Shown here in pieces: positions 26,447 through 34,104 of a DNA stretch of 64,000 bases. Origin of the DNA: JAAYAY01 sp963674575 (GTDB taxonomy: Bacteria; Planctomycetota; Planctomycetia; Pirellulales; Thermoguttaceae); the NCBI GenBank assembly GCA_963674575.2, contig CAXXQT010000009.1, positions 372,001 through 436,000 of the forward strand, written 5' to 3'. Numbering within the stretch: position 1 is the stretch's first letter; the number at the start of each line of letters is the position of its first letter. The position numbers were made by a program, and so were the translations under genes. The notes under the pieces are model-generated. The model made no database searches. It was not told where the DNA came from and saw only the letters and a list, made by a program, of their open reading frames with translations.

Positions 26447-29400
26447 TCACGAGCAGCCCATGCTCGCTCCGCAGTTGTGGCAGAGGTAGCAATTCCCGTT
26501 CCGGACGGTGATGGCGCCGCAGTTGTCGCAACTGGGGGCGTCTTCCTGGAACATGGCGAACTGCCGACTGGTGGGAATCGCGGCCGCATCGGGCCGATCG
26601 AGGAGGGCCGTGCCTGCTTCGGATGACGTAGCAGACGCGGTGGCCGCGGCTGTCTTGACGCCGTTCCCGTTGCTGGAACCGTTGGGCGAGGCGAAGTGGG
26701 GAGCGTGGCCGTTCTTGCCGCTGGCGCCAGTTCCCTGGCTCGGCTTCGGCCCGCCGGCCGTCATGGCGGCGGGCCGTGTCTCTGCGTCCGGCTCGCCTGG
26801 ACCGGTCTTGGGCGGTGAAGCGCCCCCTTGTTGCAACTTCGTATTGGCTTCCCGGAAGCCGGGCATGAAGGTCACGCCAAGCCAACGGAAAATGTAGTCG
26901 ACAATACTCTTGGCGATCCGAATGTCGGGATTCTTGGTCGGGCCCATCGGCTCGAACCGCGTGTGGGAGAACTTCTGCACGTAGACTTCCAGGGGCACAC
27001 CGTATTGGAGGCTCATGGAAACGGCCGTACCGAAACAGTCCATCAGGCCGCCGATGGTGCTTCCCTCTTTGGCCATGGTGATGAACATCTCGCCCGGGCG
27101 TCCGTCGGGATAGAGCCCCACGGTGATGTAGCCCTCATGGCCTGCCACATTGAACTTGTGGGTGACCGAAGTCCGGGTGTCGGGCAGACGCTCCCGGCGC
27201 GGGGCCCCCACAACGGGTTTCTTTTCCTTCTCGACCTTATCCGAGCCGCTCTTCGTGTTGAGCGGCTGCACGCCCTTGGAACCGTCGCGATAGACGGCGA
27301 GGGCCTTCAAGCCGAGCTTCCAGCCTTCCAGGTAGGCACTGGCGATATCGTCGGCTGTGCTGTCCTTGGGCATGTTGACGGTCTTCGAAATCGCCCCGGA
27401 AAGGAAGGGCTGAGCGGCCCCCATCATGTGGACATGAGCCTGCCAGGCGATCGAACGCGTCCCGTTCGGGGCCTGGAAGGCACAATCGAAGACCGGAAGG
27501 TGTTCGGGCTTCAGATCGGCAGCGCCTTCGATCGTGTCTTCCTTCTCGATGTAGGCCGTGATCGATTCGACCTCATCCTGATCGTAGCCCAGCGAGTTCA
27601 AGGCCATGGGCACGGTGCGGTTGATGATCTTCAACATGCCGCCGCCGGCAAGCTGCTTGTACTTCACCAGCGCGATGTCGGGTTCGATCCCGGTCGTATC
27701 GCAATCCATCATGAAACTGATGGTGCCGGTCGGGGCGAGAACGGTGGCCTGAGCGTTGCGGAAGCCGTGGCGTCGTCCGCCGGTAAGGACCTCGTCCCAC
27801 ACCTTGCGAGCGCCGGCTTTGAGATAGGCCGGACAGTCCTGGATCTCTTCGACCTTCTGCCAATGCATCTCCATCACGTGGAGCATGGGCTCACGGTTCT
27901 CTTCAAAACCATCGAAGGGCCCCACGGCCGCTGCAAGCTCCGTGCTTGTCCGGTTCGCCGTGCCGTGCAACAGGGCCGTGATCGCGCCGCAAACGCCGCG
28001 GGCTTCTTCCGAGTCGTAAGGCAGGCCGTTCGACATGAGCAGGCTGCCGAGGTTCGAGTAGCCCAATCCCAGCGGGCGGAAACGGTGGCTTGTGGCGGCG
28101 ATCCGCTTGGTCGGATAGCTGGCGTGATCCACCAGGATTTCCTGGGCAATGAACACCAAGCGGCAGGCGGCCTGGAACCGGGCCACGTCGAAACCGCCGT
28201 CGCCCTGGCGGAACCGCATCAGGTTGATGCTGGCCAGATTGCACGCCGAATCGTCGAGGAACATGTACTCGCTGCACGGATTCGACGCATTGATCCGCCC
28301 CGAGTTGGGGCACGTATGCCAGCGGTTGATCGTCGTGTCGTACTGGACCCCGGGATCCCCGCAAGCCCACGCCCCGTTGGACATCTTCTCCAGCACGTCC
28401 TTGGCCTGGAATGTCGGGCCTTCCGTCTTCGTGTCGGTTACCCAGTAGGTGGTCCAAGGCTTGTCGGCCTCGGCGGCCTCCATGAACTCGTCCGTCACGC
28501 GGACGGAAAGATTCGCATTCTGGAAAAGGACCGAACTGTAGGCGTCCTCATAGTTGTAGCCCTTGGCCAACAGGATCCGGGCCTTTTCCTCTTCCTTCTG
28601 CTTGCATTCGATGAAGTCGACAATATCCGGATGCCAGACCTTGAGCGACTGCATCTTGGCAGCGCGGCGGGTCTTGCCGCCACTCTTGACCACGGCCGCA
28701 ATCTGATCGTAGACCCGCATGAACGACAGGGGACCCGAAGGCTTTCCGCCGCCCGACAACTTCTCGCGATGGGAACGCAGCGACGAAAGATCCGTGCCCG
28801 TTCCCGAACCGAACTTGAACAGCATGGCCTCGCTGCGCGCAAGCTCCATGATGTCTTCCATGTTGTCCTGCACGCTTTGAATAAAGCATGCCGAACCCTG
28901 GGGATACTCGTAGGGGTTCTCGGGCTGGATCGCGTCGCCCTGGTCCTCGCTCCAGTGCCAATTGCACATGTCGCCCCGGACTCCGTACTGGTGGTACAGG
29001 CCGACGTTGAACCAGACGGGCGAATTGAAGGAGGCGTGCTGGTGCAGGCAGAGCCAGGTTAGTTCCCGGTAGAAACGCTCCCCGTCTTCCTCGGTGGCGA
29101 AGTAGCCGTCTTCCATGCCCCAATCGGCAATCGTCCGAGTAACCCGGTGGATCAGGTGGCGAACACTGCTTTCCCGTTCGGGGGTGCCCATTTCTCCGAA
29201 GAAGTACTTGCTGACCACGACATTGGTGGCCAACTGGCTCCAGGAAGACGGGATTTCGCAGTCTGTCTGTTCAAAAACGACCTCGCCCTTCTCGCCCTTG
29301 ATGGCAGCCGAGCGCAGTTCCCATTCGACCGTGTCGAAGGGGTCGTCCACGTCGGTGGGGCAGAAAAGAGAATCGATCTGAAGACCCAGTGAGGAAGACG

Positions 29401-29500
29401 CCGCAGGATCCACCCGGTGGGTTGCCTCAGCAACCGAGTCTTCGTGTTTATCGTCGTCGGCAACGGCGGAAGAGCGGACCTGGTTTTCCAGGTTTTCCAT
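26447..29500 (-). CDS. nrdJ: adenosylcobalamin-dependent (class II) ribonucleoside-diphosphate reductase
   Basis: 1017 residues from ATG 29500, chosen for AAGGAG seven bases upstream (a GTG two codons earlier is also possible). The 10-strand barrel contains FNSPVWFNVG, ACFIQSVQDNME, the active-site NPCSEYMFLDDSACNLASINL and LAPTGTISFMMDCDTTGIEP. A TSCPD-type region follows (MFITMAKEGSTIGGLMDCFG), then a Gly/Ser/Ala-rich linker (about 880-975). The C-terminal zinc ribbon has CDNCGAITVRNG and CYLCHNCGASMGC, which carries the redox cysteines. It makes deoxyribonucleotides without needing oxygen, using B12. Two NrdR-like boxes lie upstream and an intrinsic terminator downstream, so it is monocistronic. 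Confidence 0.96.
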   Translation of the reverse strand: MENLENQVRSSAVADDDKHEDSVAEATHRVDPAASSSLGLQIDSLFCPTDVDDPFDTVEWELRSAAIKGEKGEVVFEQTDCEIPSSWSQLATNVVVSKYFFGEMGTPERESSVRHLIHRVTRTIADWGMEDGYFATEEDGERFYRELTWLCLHQHASFNSPVWFNVGLYHQYGVRGDMCNWHWSEDQGDAIQPENPYEYPQGSACFIQSVQDNMEDIMELARSEAMLFKFGSGTGTDLSSLRSHREKLSGGGKPSGPLSFMRVYDQIAAVVKSGGKTRRAAKMQSLKVWHPDIVDFIECKQKEEEKARILLAKGYNYEDAYSSVLFQNANLSVRVTDEFMEAAEADKPWTTYWVTDTKTEGPTFQAKDVLEKMSNGAWACGDPGVQYDTTINRWHTCPNSGRINASNPCSEYMFLDDSACNLASINLMRFRQGDGGFDVARFQAACRLVFIAQEILVDHASYPTKRIAATSHRFRPLGLGYSNLGSLLMSNGLPYDSEEARGVCGAITALLHGTANRTSTELAAAVGPFDGFEENREPMLHVMEMHWQKVEEIQDCPAYLKAGARKVWDEVLTGGRRHGFRNAQATVLAPTGTISFMMDCDTTGIEPDIALVKYKQLAGGGMLKIINRTVPMALNSLGYDQDEVESITAYIEKEDTIEGAADLKPEHLPVFDCAFQAPNGTRSIAWQAHVHMMGAAQPFLSGAISKTVNMPKDSTADDIASAYLEGWKLGLKALAVYRDGSKGVQPLNTKSGSDKVEKEKKPVVGAPRRERLPDTRTSVTHKFNVAGHEGYITVGLYPDGRPGEMFITMAKEGSTIGGLMDCFGTAVSMSLQYGVPLEVYVQKFSHTRFEPMGPTKNPDIRIAKSIVDYIFRWLGVTFMPGFREANTKLQQGGASPPKTGPGEPDAETRPAAMTAGGPKPSQGTGASGKNGHAPHFASPNGSSNGNGVKTAAATASATSSEAGTALLDRPDAAAIPTSRQFAMFQEDAPSCDNCGAITVRNGNCYLCHNCGASMGCS

Positions 29501-29545
29501 TGACACGCTCCTTGTATCGTGTGTCCCAGGGCATCCTGTCCGGTA

Positions 29546-29661
29546 GTGTACTGAAGTACACGCGAAATATCAGCGATATCAGCGAGAGGCAAGAAAAGTC
29601 GGGCAAAACGATAGGAAATCGCTCCTCGGACCGGTTCCATCGATCTGGAGCGCTGATATTT
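29546..29661 (-). promoter_or_regulatory. structured leader candidate of nrdJ
   Basis: The 5' region holds a 7-bp palindrome GTGTACT-GA-AGTACAC (29546-29561), about 46 bp before the start codon. A longer pairing joins AAATATCAGCG (29565-29575) with CGCTGATATTT (29651-29661), 11 of 11. The two overlap near 29561 and might be alternative folds. No B12-box-like sequence was found, so a cobalamin riboswitch is not claimed. Confidence 0.4.
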
Positions 29662-29669
29662 CGTCGCGA

Positions 29670-29716
29670 CACCCATATATTGTGGCCGACACCCGCGAAG
29701 CCACAACATAGTGGTG
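29670..29716 (-). promoter_or_regulatory. two NrdR-type boxes upstream of nrdJ
   Basis: CACCCATATATTGTGG (29670-29685) and CCACAACATAGTGGTG (29701-29716) both resemble the NrdR consensus ACACWATATATWGTGT. They are offset by exactly 31 bp, three helical turns, the spacing typical of tandem NrdR boxes in front of ribonucleotide reductase genes. NrdR represses when dATP is high. The nrdR gene itself is not in the window. Confidence 0.7.
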
Positions 29717-30151
29717 TATCGGTCCAAGTGTATCGAGATCTTGCCGTCCGTCAACGGTTTCTTGGGCTCAATCCACAAGTCGTTTAATAACAAGTGCTTG
29801 CGCCCCTAACACTAAACTAGTCATTTTGGCGATCAGGAGTGGACATATGACGCAAGTCCTGACTATTTCAGGGCTCGCGAGGATCTTGCTCACCGACTCT
29901 TGACAAACCTGACGTAGAACTCACTTTCCAAAAAACTTCTTCTCTTCACGACCATTGAGAAAGCTTGGGGGGAACAGGGAAACTGTGGGGTAGTCTCGGG
30001 GATTTCCTTGCCCCTCATGCCCTGGCATCGCAAACCGCCTTGTTGACAGGCCTGTGCGTGTAAGTATACATTAGTATATGCGTTCGTGGCCCCTGCAGCA
30101 AGTGGCCGACACGCCTTTCCTGCCCCTCCTAATCCTCATTCCACCAGCCTC
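29717..30151. other. divergent intergenic region between nrdJ and the XRE regulator
   Basis: No gene was found in these 435 bp. The sequence GTAAGTATACATTAGTATATGC at about 30060-30081 contains two overlapping AGTATA half-sites and is AT-rich against a GC-rich background. It is a plausible promoter or self-operator for the helix-turn-helix gene starting 70 bp further on; this is inference only. Confidence 0.35.
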
Positions 30152-30682
30152 ATGCCTGCCACGGAAAGCGAGAATCTGCGAAGGCTCCTTGCCCAGCACG
30201 GGCTGACTATCGCAGAGGTTGCCAGCCGAGCTGCGATCGACCGGCGGACCGTTCAGGCGGTCCTCAACGATTCCGGGAAGCCCCATCCGCGGACCATCCA
30301 CCGATTGGCGGAAGCCCTGCAAGTCTCCGTCGACGAATTCTACGTCGAGCCGTCCCAGTTGCTGTACCGCCAGTTCGACGAGGCCTCGAATCCGCTCGTA
30401 ACCGAGGTCGTCGAGGCTCGCCCCGAATTGTTCGAAGAGTGGACGGAAGCCGATTTCGACGAGTTGCACAGTCGCTTCGGGACGGGCGGGGCGCTCACCC
30501 CAAAGGGGGTGGTTGCTGCGGCCGAAGGCATGAACCTGCGCCGCCGTCTCCACGAGAAACTAGCGGTCCTTCTCGAAAGCACCCACAAGGAACTCGCCCG
30601 CAAAATGGTCGAGGCGCTCTACGATCAGGTGGTCGTTGCCGACCAGGAAAACAACCCTCCCCAGGGAATGGCTCAGAAATAA
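30152..30682 (+). CDS. XRE/Cro-type helix-turn-helix transcriptional regulator
   Basis: 176 residues from ATG 30152 (MPATESENLRRLL); the frame extends 66 bp upstream without support. Residues 6-65 are a typical HTH_3 domain (LAQHGLTIAEVASRAAIDRRTVQAVLN... HRLAEALQVSVDEFY). The C-terminal 110 residues are helical and acidic, with HEKLAVLLESTHKELARKMVEALYDQVV, probably for dimerisation or ligand sensing, and have no named domain. Possible operator-like AGTATA repeats lie 70 bp upstream. Target genes are unknown. Confidence 0.82.
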   Translation: MPATESENLRRLLAQHGLTIAEVASRAAIDRRTVQAVLNDSGKPHPRTIHRLAEALQVSVDEFYVEPSQLLYRQFDEASNPLVTEVVEARPELFEEWTEADFDELHSRFGTGGALTPKGVVAAAEGMNLRRRLHEKLAVLLESTHKELARKMVEALYDQVVVADQENNPPQGMAQK

Positions 30683-30792
30683 CTGGATCATCGAGAACTG
30701 CGGACTCGCTTGATGCATGAAGAGCCTCTGCCATTGCAGCCCTTCAGCCTTTATCCTTCCTGCTCGGCCTCAATCGCCGCGCGTCGCGAATC

Positions 30793-32052
30793 TCATAATT
30801 CGGGGATCGGATCGTCGGCCAGAATGTCTTCCCCTTCCCAATTTGCCTTGCCGTTCTCGTAGATCAGAATTCGGGATGCGCTTCCCGCAACAGGCTTGGC
30901 GCTGTGAGGCGGCAGCAATCGCCGGTGTCTCTCCACAACTTCGCGATACGCGGGATCGCCGACCAGGTTGGTCCACTCGTTTGGGTCGGCTCGCATGTCG
31001 TAAAGCTCTTCGGAGCCGTCCGCGTATTGAATGAAACGCCAGTTCTCCGTCCGGACCCCGTGATTGTCGTGGTTGTGGGTCGTAATGGCCGGCCAGGGCC
31101 GAACGGCGTCCGCATCCTTCAACTGCGGAACCAGGCTGTGCCCTTCGAGGCCCTGCTTCGGCGGCAGGCCGCACAGTTCCACAAGGGTCGGGTAGATGTC
31201 GAGCAGTTCGGCGGGACGGTTGCAGCGAGCGCCCACGGCAACCCCCGGACCGGCAAAAATCAAGGGCACATGGGTCGAGCGATCCCAGAGCGTGTTCTTG
31301 CCGGTGATCAGCTTCTCGCCCAGGTGCCATCCATGGTCGGACCAGAGGACGATGATCGTATCGTCGTCGTGGCCGCTCCGCTGGAGGGCTTCCAGCAGGC
31401 GTCCCACCTGGCTATCGACAAAACCCGTGCAGGCCAGATAGGAGCGAACGAGGTTCTTCCATTGATGGGCCTCCTGCAGGAACTTGAGTCGCGGCTCGGG
31501 CAGCTCCGAATCCAACCGCTCGACCGCCCACGTGGCCACCTTCCAATCGCCCTTGTCCTCATCCTCGTGGGGAAACACGCCCCAGTCGACAAGCGGGTGC
31601 TTGGACGGCGTGTCCACCAGTTTCTCCTTGGGGCGAGCCCCAACGGCTGCCGGCGGGCCAAGCACGTCGAATTCGTGGTCGGTCTTTCGCCGACCGTACC
31701 CACCATGGTAGATCTTCCCGGTCGAATAGGTCCGATATCCGTTCCTGGCTAGGTATTGGGGCAAGGTGACCACGTTCTTCCACTTCGGCACATCGCGGAA
31801 CCACGGTGCCAGACCGTAGATTCCCGTTGTCGAAGGGCGGAGCCCCGTCATCAGACTTGTACGACACGGGTTGCAGAGCGGCGATTGGCAATGGGCGTTC
31901 GTCAGCAGCGTTCCCCGTTCGGCAAGCCCGTCGATGTTCGGTGTTTTGGCTTGCGGGTGTCCGCCAAGGCATCCGAACCAGTCATTCTGGTCGTCGATGG
32001 CGATGAACAGGATGTTCGGCTTTTCAGCGCCGCGAGCAGGGATGGCGACCAT
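30793..32052 (-). CDS. sulfatase (formylglycine-dependent, arylsulfatase family)
   Basis: 419 residues. The metal-binding start KPNILFIAIDDQNDW has Asp20/Asp21. The catalytic CNPCR motif (Cys60 to formylglycine, C-x-P-x-R) is followed by TSLMTGLRPSTTGIY. Further family motifs are NGYRTYSTGKIYHGG, WSDHGWHLGEK and NTLWDRSTHVPLIFAGPG. It resembles choline-sulfatase/iduronate-sulfatase-like planctomycete enzymes that desulfate polysaccharides. The N-terminus (MVAIPARGAE) looks like the end of an export signal without its hydrophobic core, and an in-frame stop lies just upstream, so the signal peptide is missing or out of frame in this sequence. A SUMF1-type domain occurs in the window only fused to a kinase. 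Confidence 0.93.
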   Translation of the reverse strand: MVAIPARGAEKPNILFIAIDDQNDWFGCLGGHPQAKTPNIDGLAERGTLLTNAHCQSPLCNPCRTSLMTGLRPSTTGIYGLAPWFRDVPKWKNVVTLPQYLARNGYRTYSTGKIYHGGYGRRKTDHEFDVLGPPAAVGARPKEKLVDTPSKHPLVDWGVFPHEDEDKGDWKVATWAVERLDSELPEPRLKFLQEAHQWKNLVRSYLACTGFVDSQVGRLLEALQRSGHDDDTIIVLWSDHGWHLGEKLITGKNTLWDRSTHVPLIFAGPGVAVGARCNRPAELLDIYPTLVELCGLPPKQGLEGHSLVPQLKDADAVRPWPAITTHNHDNHGVRTENWRFIQYADGSEELYDMRADPNEWTNLVGDPAYREVVERHRRLLPPHSAKPVAGSASRILIYENGKANWEGEDILADDPIPEL

Positions 32053-32168
32053 GTGTGACTTTGCAGTTCTCTTTCACGGGGGGGGCTTGCTTCTTGGCTT
32101 GCAATCGGTTTTCATTGTACTCGTTCGTAGATCAAAAACGACTCAATCTAATTGACCGGGAGAAAGTG

Positions 32169-32393
32169 ATGACGAGCCCATACATCCCGCCGGGTAGCGA
32201 CGAGGCATATGCCAAGTTTCAGGCCACAAAGGATTCGACGGACACGACCGCGCAGGCCTCCGACACTTCGGCTCTTCAATGGGTCTTGATGAAGGATGTC
32301 GACAAAGAGTCGGGTTATCAAACACCTTCTCCGCCGCAGCAGACACCGGAGTATGAGGGCCAAGTGGTTGTCGTACCCGCCATCGTCGACTGA
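32169..32393 (+). CDS. small hydrophilic protein of unknown function
   Basis: 74 residues from ATG 32169, preceded by GGGAGAAAG. The product (MTSPYIPPGSDEAYAKFQ... YEGQVVVVPAIVD) is acidic, Thr/Pro/Gln-rich and probably disordered, with a hydrophobic C-terminal strand. No family was recognised. It is divergent from the sulfatase gene and 50 bp before the glycosyltransferase-like gene, which it may accompany. Confidence 0.5.
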   Translation: MTSPYIPPGSDEAYAKFQATKDSTDTTAQASDTSALQWVLMKDVDKESGYQTPSPPQQTPEYEGQVVVVPAIVD

Positions 32394-32443
32394 GACGCGG
32401 GGATCGCGACTGGACTCGGAAACTCGTAAGCTTTGAGAAGTTG

Positions 32444-33697
32444 ATGCATCCTTCGCTCCGCTGTCCGTATCGAGACTCCGTTCGACTCGACGGAGGTGGT
32501 GAAACAGCGCGCTGTCGCGTCCTGCAAGAAATCGTTGGAGTGGATGAGCCCGAACGGTTTCGTGTGGGACGCGATGCGTGCATGGTCTGTCAACAGAGTG
32601 TGTCTCCCACCCCGGAACGCATCAACCAGGTTCTCGCGTCGTTTCTCCACAGGATCGCCGATGAGATCATTGACCAGGGGGGAATCTCTGGATGTGATCT
32701 TCCAAGGGCCGAAGAGATTCGCCGCTGGGCGGGCAGCCACCTGGAAGTCTGCTTGTCCGTCCAGTCGGGCAAGGAGTTTCAAGACCGCGCCCAACGCCCC
32801 TGCTGCTATCTGGGGGCTCCCGTGGGACGGTGTGTGGAAGCCGGCGCCAAGGGCCACGCCCTGGCCGTTGCTTATCGGTGCGAGCATCCCGCCCATCAAA
32901 CAACAACGGAAGAGGCCTGCCGCTGGTGCCGCGATTGGGCGGACGCTCCGGCCCGAAGGGCCCAACTGGGCGAACTTCTTGGCACGCCGAAGGGCCGAGC
33001 CGGGCCGCGTGTTCGCCAATGGGCCGTCGGAGTCACAACCGCCCCCCGCCGGCAGGCGACGCTCGACACCTGCCTGGATTACCTGAAACGTGCCGGTTGG
33101 GACGACGTTCGGCTCTTCGTGGACGATCGCGTTTCAACCCTGGCGCCCTATCACGGCCACTTGCCCGTCACCCTCCATCAACCCTCAGTGGGGGCCTGGC
33201 CCAACTACTACCTGACGCTCCAGGAACTGCTCTGCCGGCATCCCGACGCCGACGCCTTCATGATCGTTCAGGACGACGCCTGCTTCTACGATCGCGAGTG
33301 CCTTCGCGAGTACCTGGAAGACCTGCTCTGGCCGACCGATCCGCCGGGGCTGGTGTCGCTCTATTGCTCCAGCGCCTACACGAACGAACACAGCGGCTGG
33401 CACGCAATCGACGAAGAATGGGTTTGGGGCGCCTTGGCCTTCATCTTCCCGCGCGAGCGGGCGATCCAGTTCCTCACCGACCCCGGCGTCGTCGCCCATC
33501 GCCTGAAACCGCTCGGCGGCCTCAAGCTGATCGACGAGGCGATCGGCAAGTGGGCGGCCCGTCAAAAAGTCCCCATCCACTTCCCAACCCCCAGCCTCGT
33601 CCAACACCTGGGCGTCACCAGCACCCTCTGGCCCGGCGTCCCCTCCGCCGGCTACCGCCGAGCGGACTCCTTTGCGGGAAGTTGGGAGGGAGAGTGA
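32444..33697 (+). CDS. Cys-rich glycosyltransferase-like protein
   Basis: 417 residues from ATG 32444. Residues 1-190 contain several Cys pairs in a C-x-Y-L-G... C... YRCEH... CRWCRDW arrangement (about 125-170) that recurs in planctomycete glycosyltransferase proteins and looks metal-binding. Residues about 195-415 form a GT-A-like domain: AVGVTTAPRRQATLDTCLDYL at its start, MIVQDDACFYDRECL with a DD motif, and IDEAIGKWA. It has no membrane segment. The start of its catalytic domain resembles the N-terminal domain of the tandem GT2 protein at 43520-45640 (VRLF... GHLPVT). Substrate unknown. The first 60 codons are poorly supported. Confidence 0.68.
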   Translation: MHPSLRCPYRDSVRLDGGGETARCRVLQEIVGVDEPERFRVGRDACMVCQQSVSPTPERINQVLASFLHRIADEIIDQGGISGCDLPRAEEIRRWAGSHLEVCLSVQSGKEFQDRAQRPCCYLGAPVGRCVEAGAKGHALAVAYRCEHPAHQTTTEEACRWCRDWADAPARRAQLGELLGTPKGRAGPRVRQWAVGVTTAPRRQATLDTCLDYLKRAGWDDVRLFVDDRVSTLAPYHGHLPVTLHQPSVGAWPNYYLTLQELLCRHPDADAFMIVQDDACFYDRECLREYLEDLLWPTDPPGLVSLYCSSAYTNEHSGWHAIDEEWVWGALAFIFPRERAIQFLTDPGVVAHRLKPLGGLKLIDEAIGKWAARQKVPIHFPTPSLVQHLGVTSTLWPGVPSAGYRRADSFAGSWEGE

Positions 33698-33836
33698 CTT
33701 TGCGCGAATGCTCGTGTATTAGCCGACGAGTTCGAAACTCGCACGCGCCGCGCCCCTAGAGCTGATAGACCTTGAGCGCCTCGTCGCCGGAGCGACCGTT
33801 ACCAGCCCCCTGAAAAACGCGGCACGTGCCGCGCTG

Positions 33837-33916
33837 GTAGGTACCGGGCGCCGCACGGTTCCTGAATTGTCGAGCGATGTTCCACTTCAGAGTCCCGTGC
33901 GGCGCCCGGGACCTAC
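33837..33916. repeat. family D inverted repeat left of the restriction-modification genes
   Basis: GTAGGTACCGGGCGCCGCACGG at 33837-33858 is the reverse complement of 33895-33916 at 21 of 22 positions. One arm with its left flank (33885-33916) is repeated directly at 41788-41819 with 28 of 32 matches, on the other side of the hsdMSR genes. The rest of the 33698-34104 gap shows no gene. Confidence 0.75.
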
Positions 33917-34104
33917 TTGTTCAATGGACCGTTGCGGCTCCCCTCAGAAACGAAGCCTCGCGCCCTCCTTATTTGCTCTTGTTGAGTTGCCCCTATCCGC
34001 CCCGACATTGCTCGTTGGTGCTCCTTGGTAGCGTGTGGTACAATCGCCGGAATCCACCGCACTTGAGAATGTCCTGCCCAGTCGACACAATACGCAAGGA
34101 CCAC

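Noticed and set aside
26828..29062. 744-codon plus-strand ORF
   Set aside because: Antisense to nrdJ, whose motifs are unambiguous.
29507..29660. Cobalamin riboswitch in the nrdJ leader
   Set aside because: No B12-box-like sequence could be found on the minus strand, despite the expected functional link.
32144..33020. Minus-strand ORFs opposite the Cys-rich glycosyltransferase-like gene
   Set aside because: Antisense frames without motifs; the plus-strand protein has a recognisable catalytic domain downstream in the same frame.
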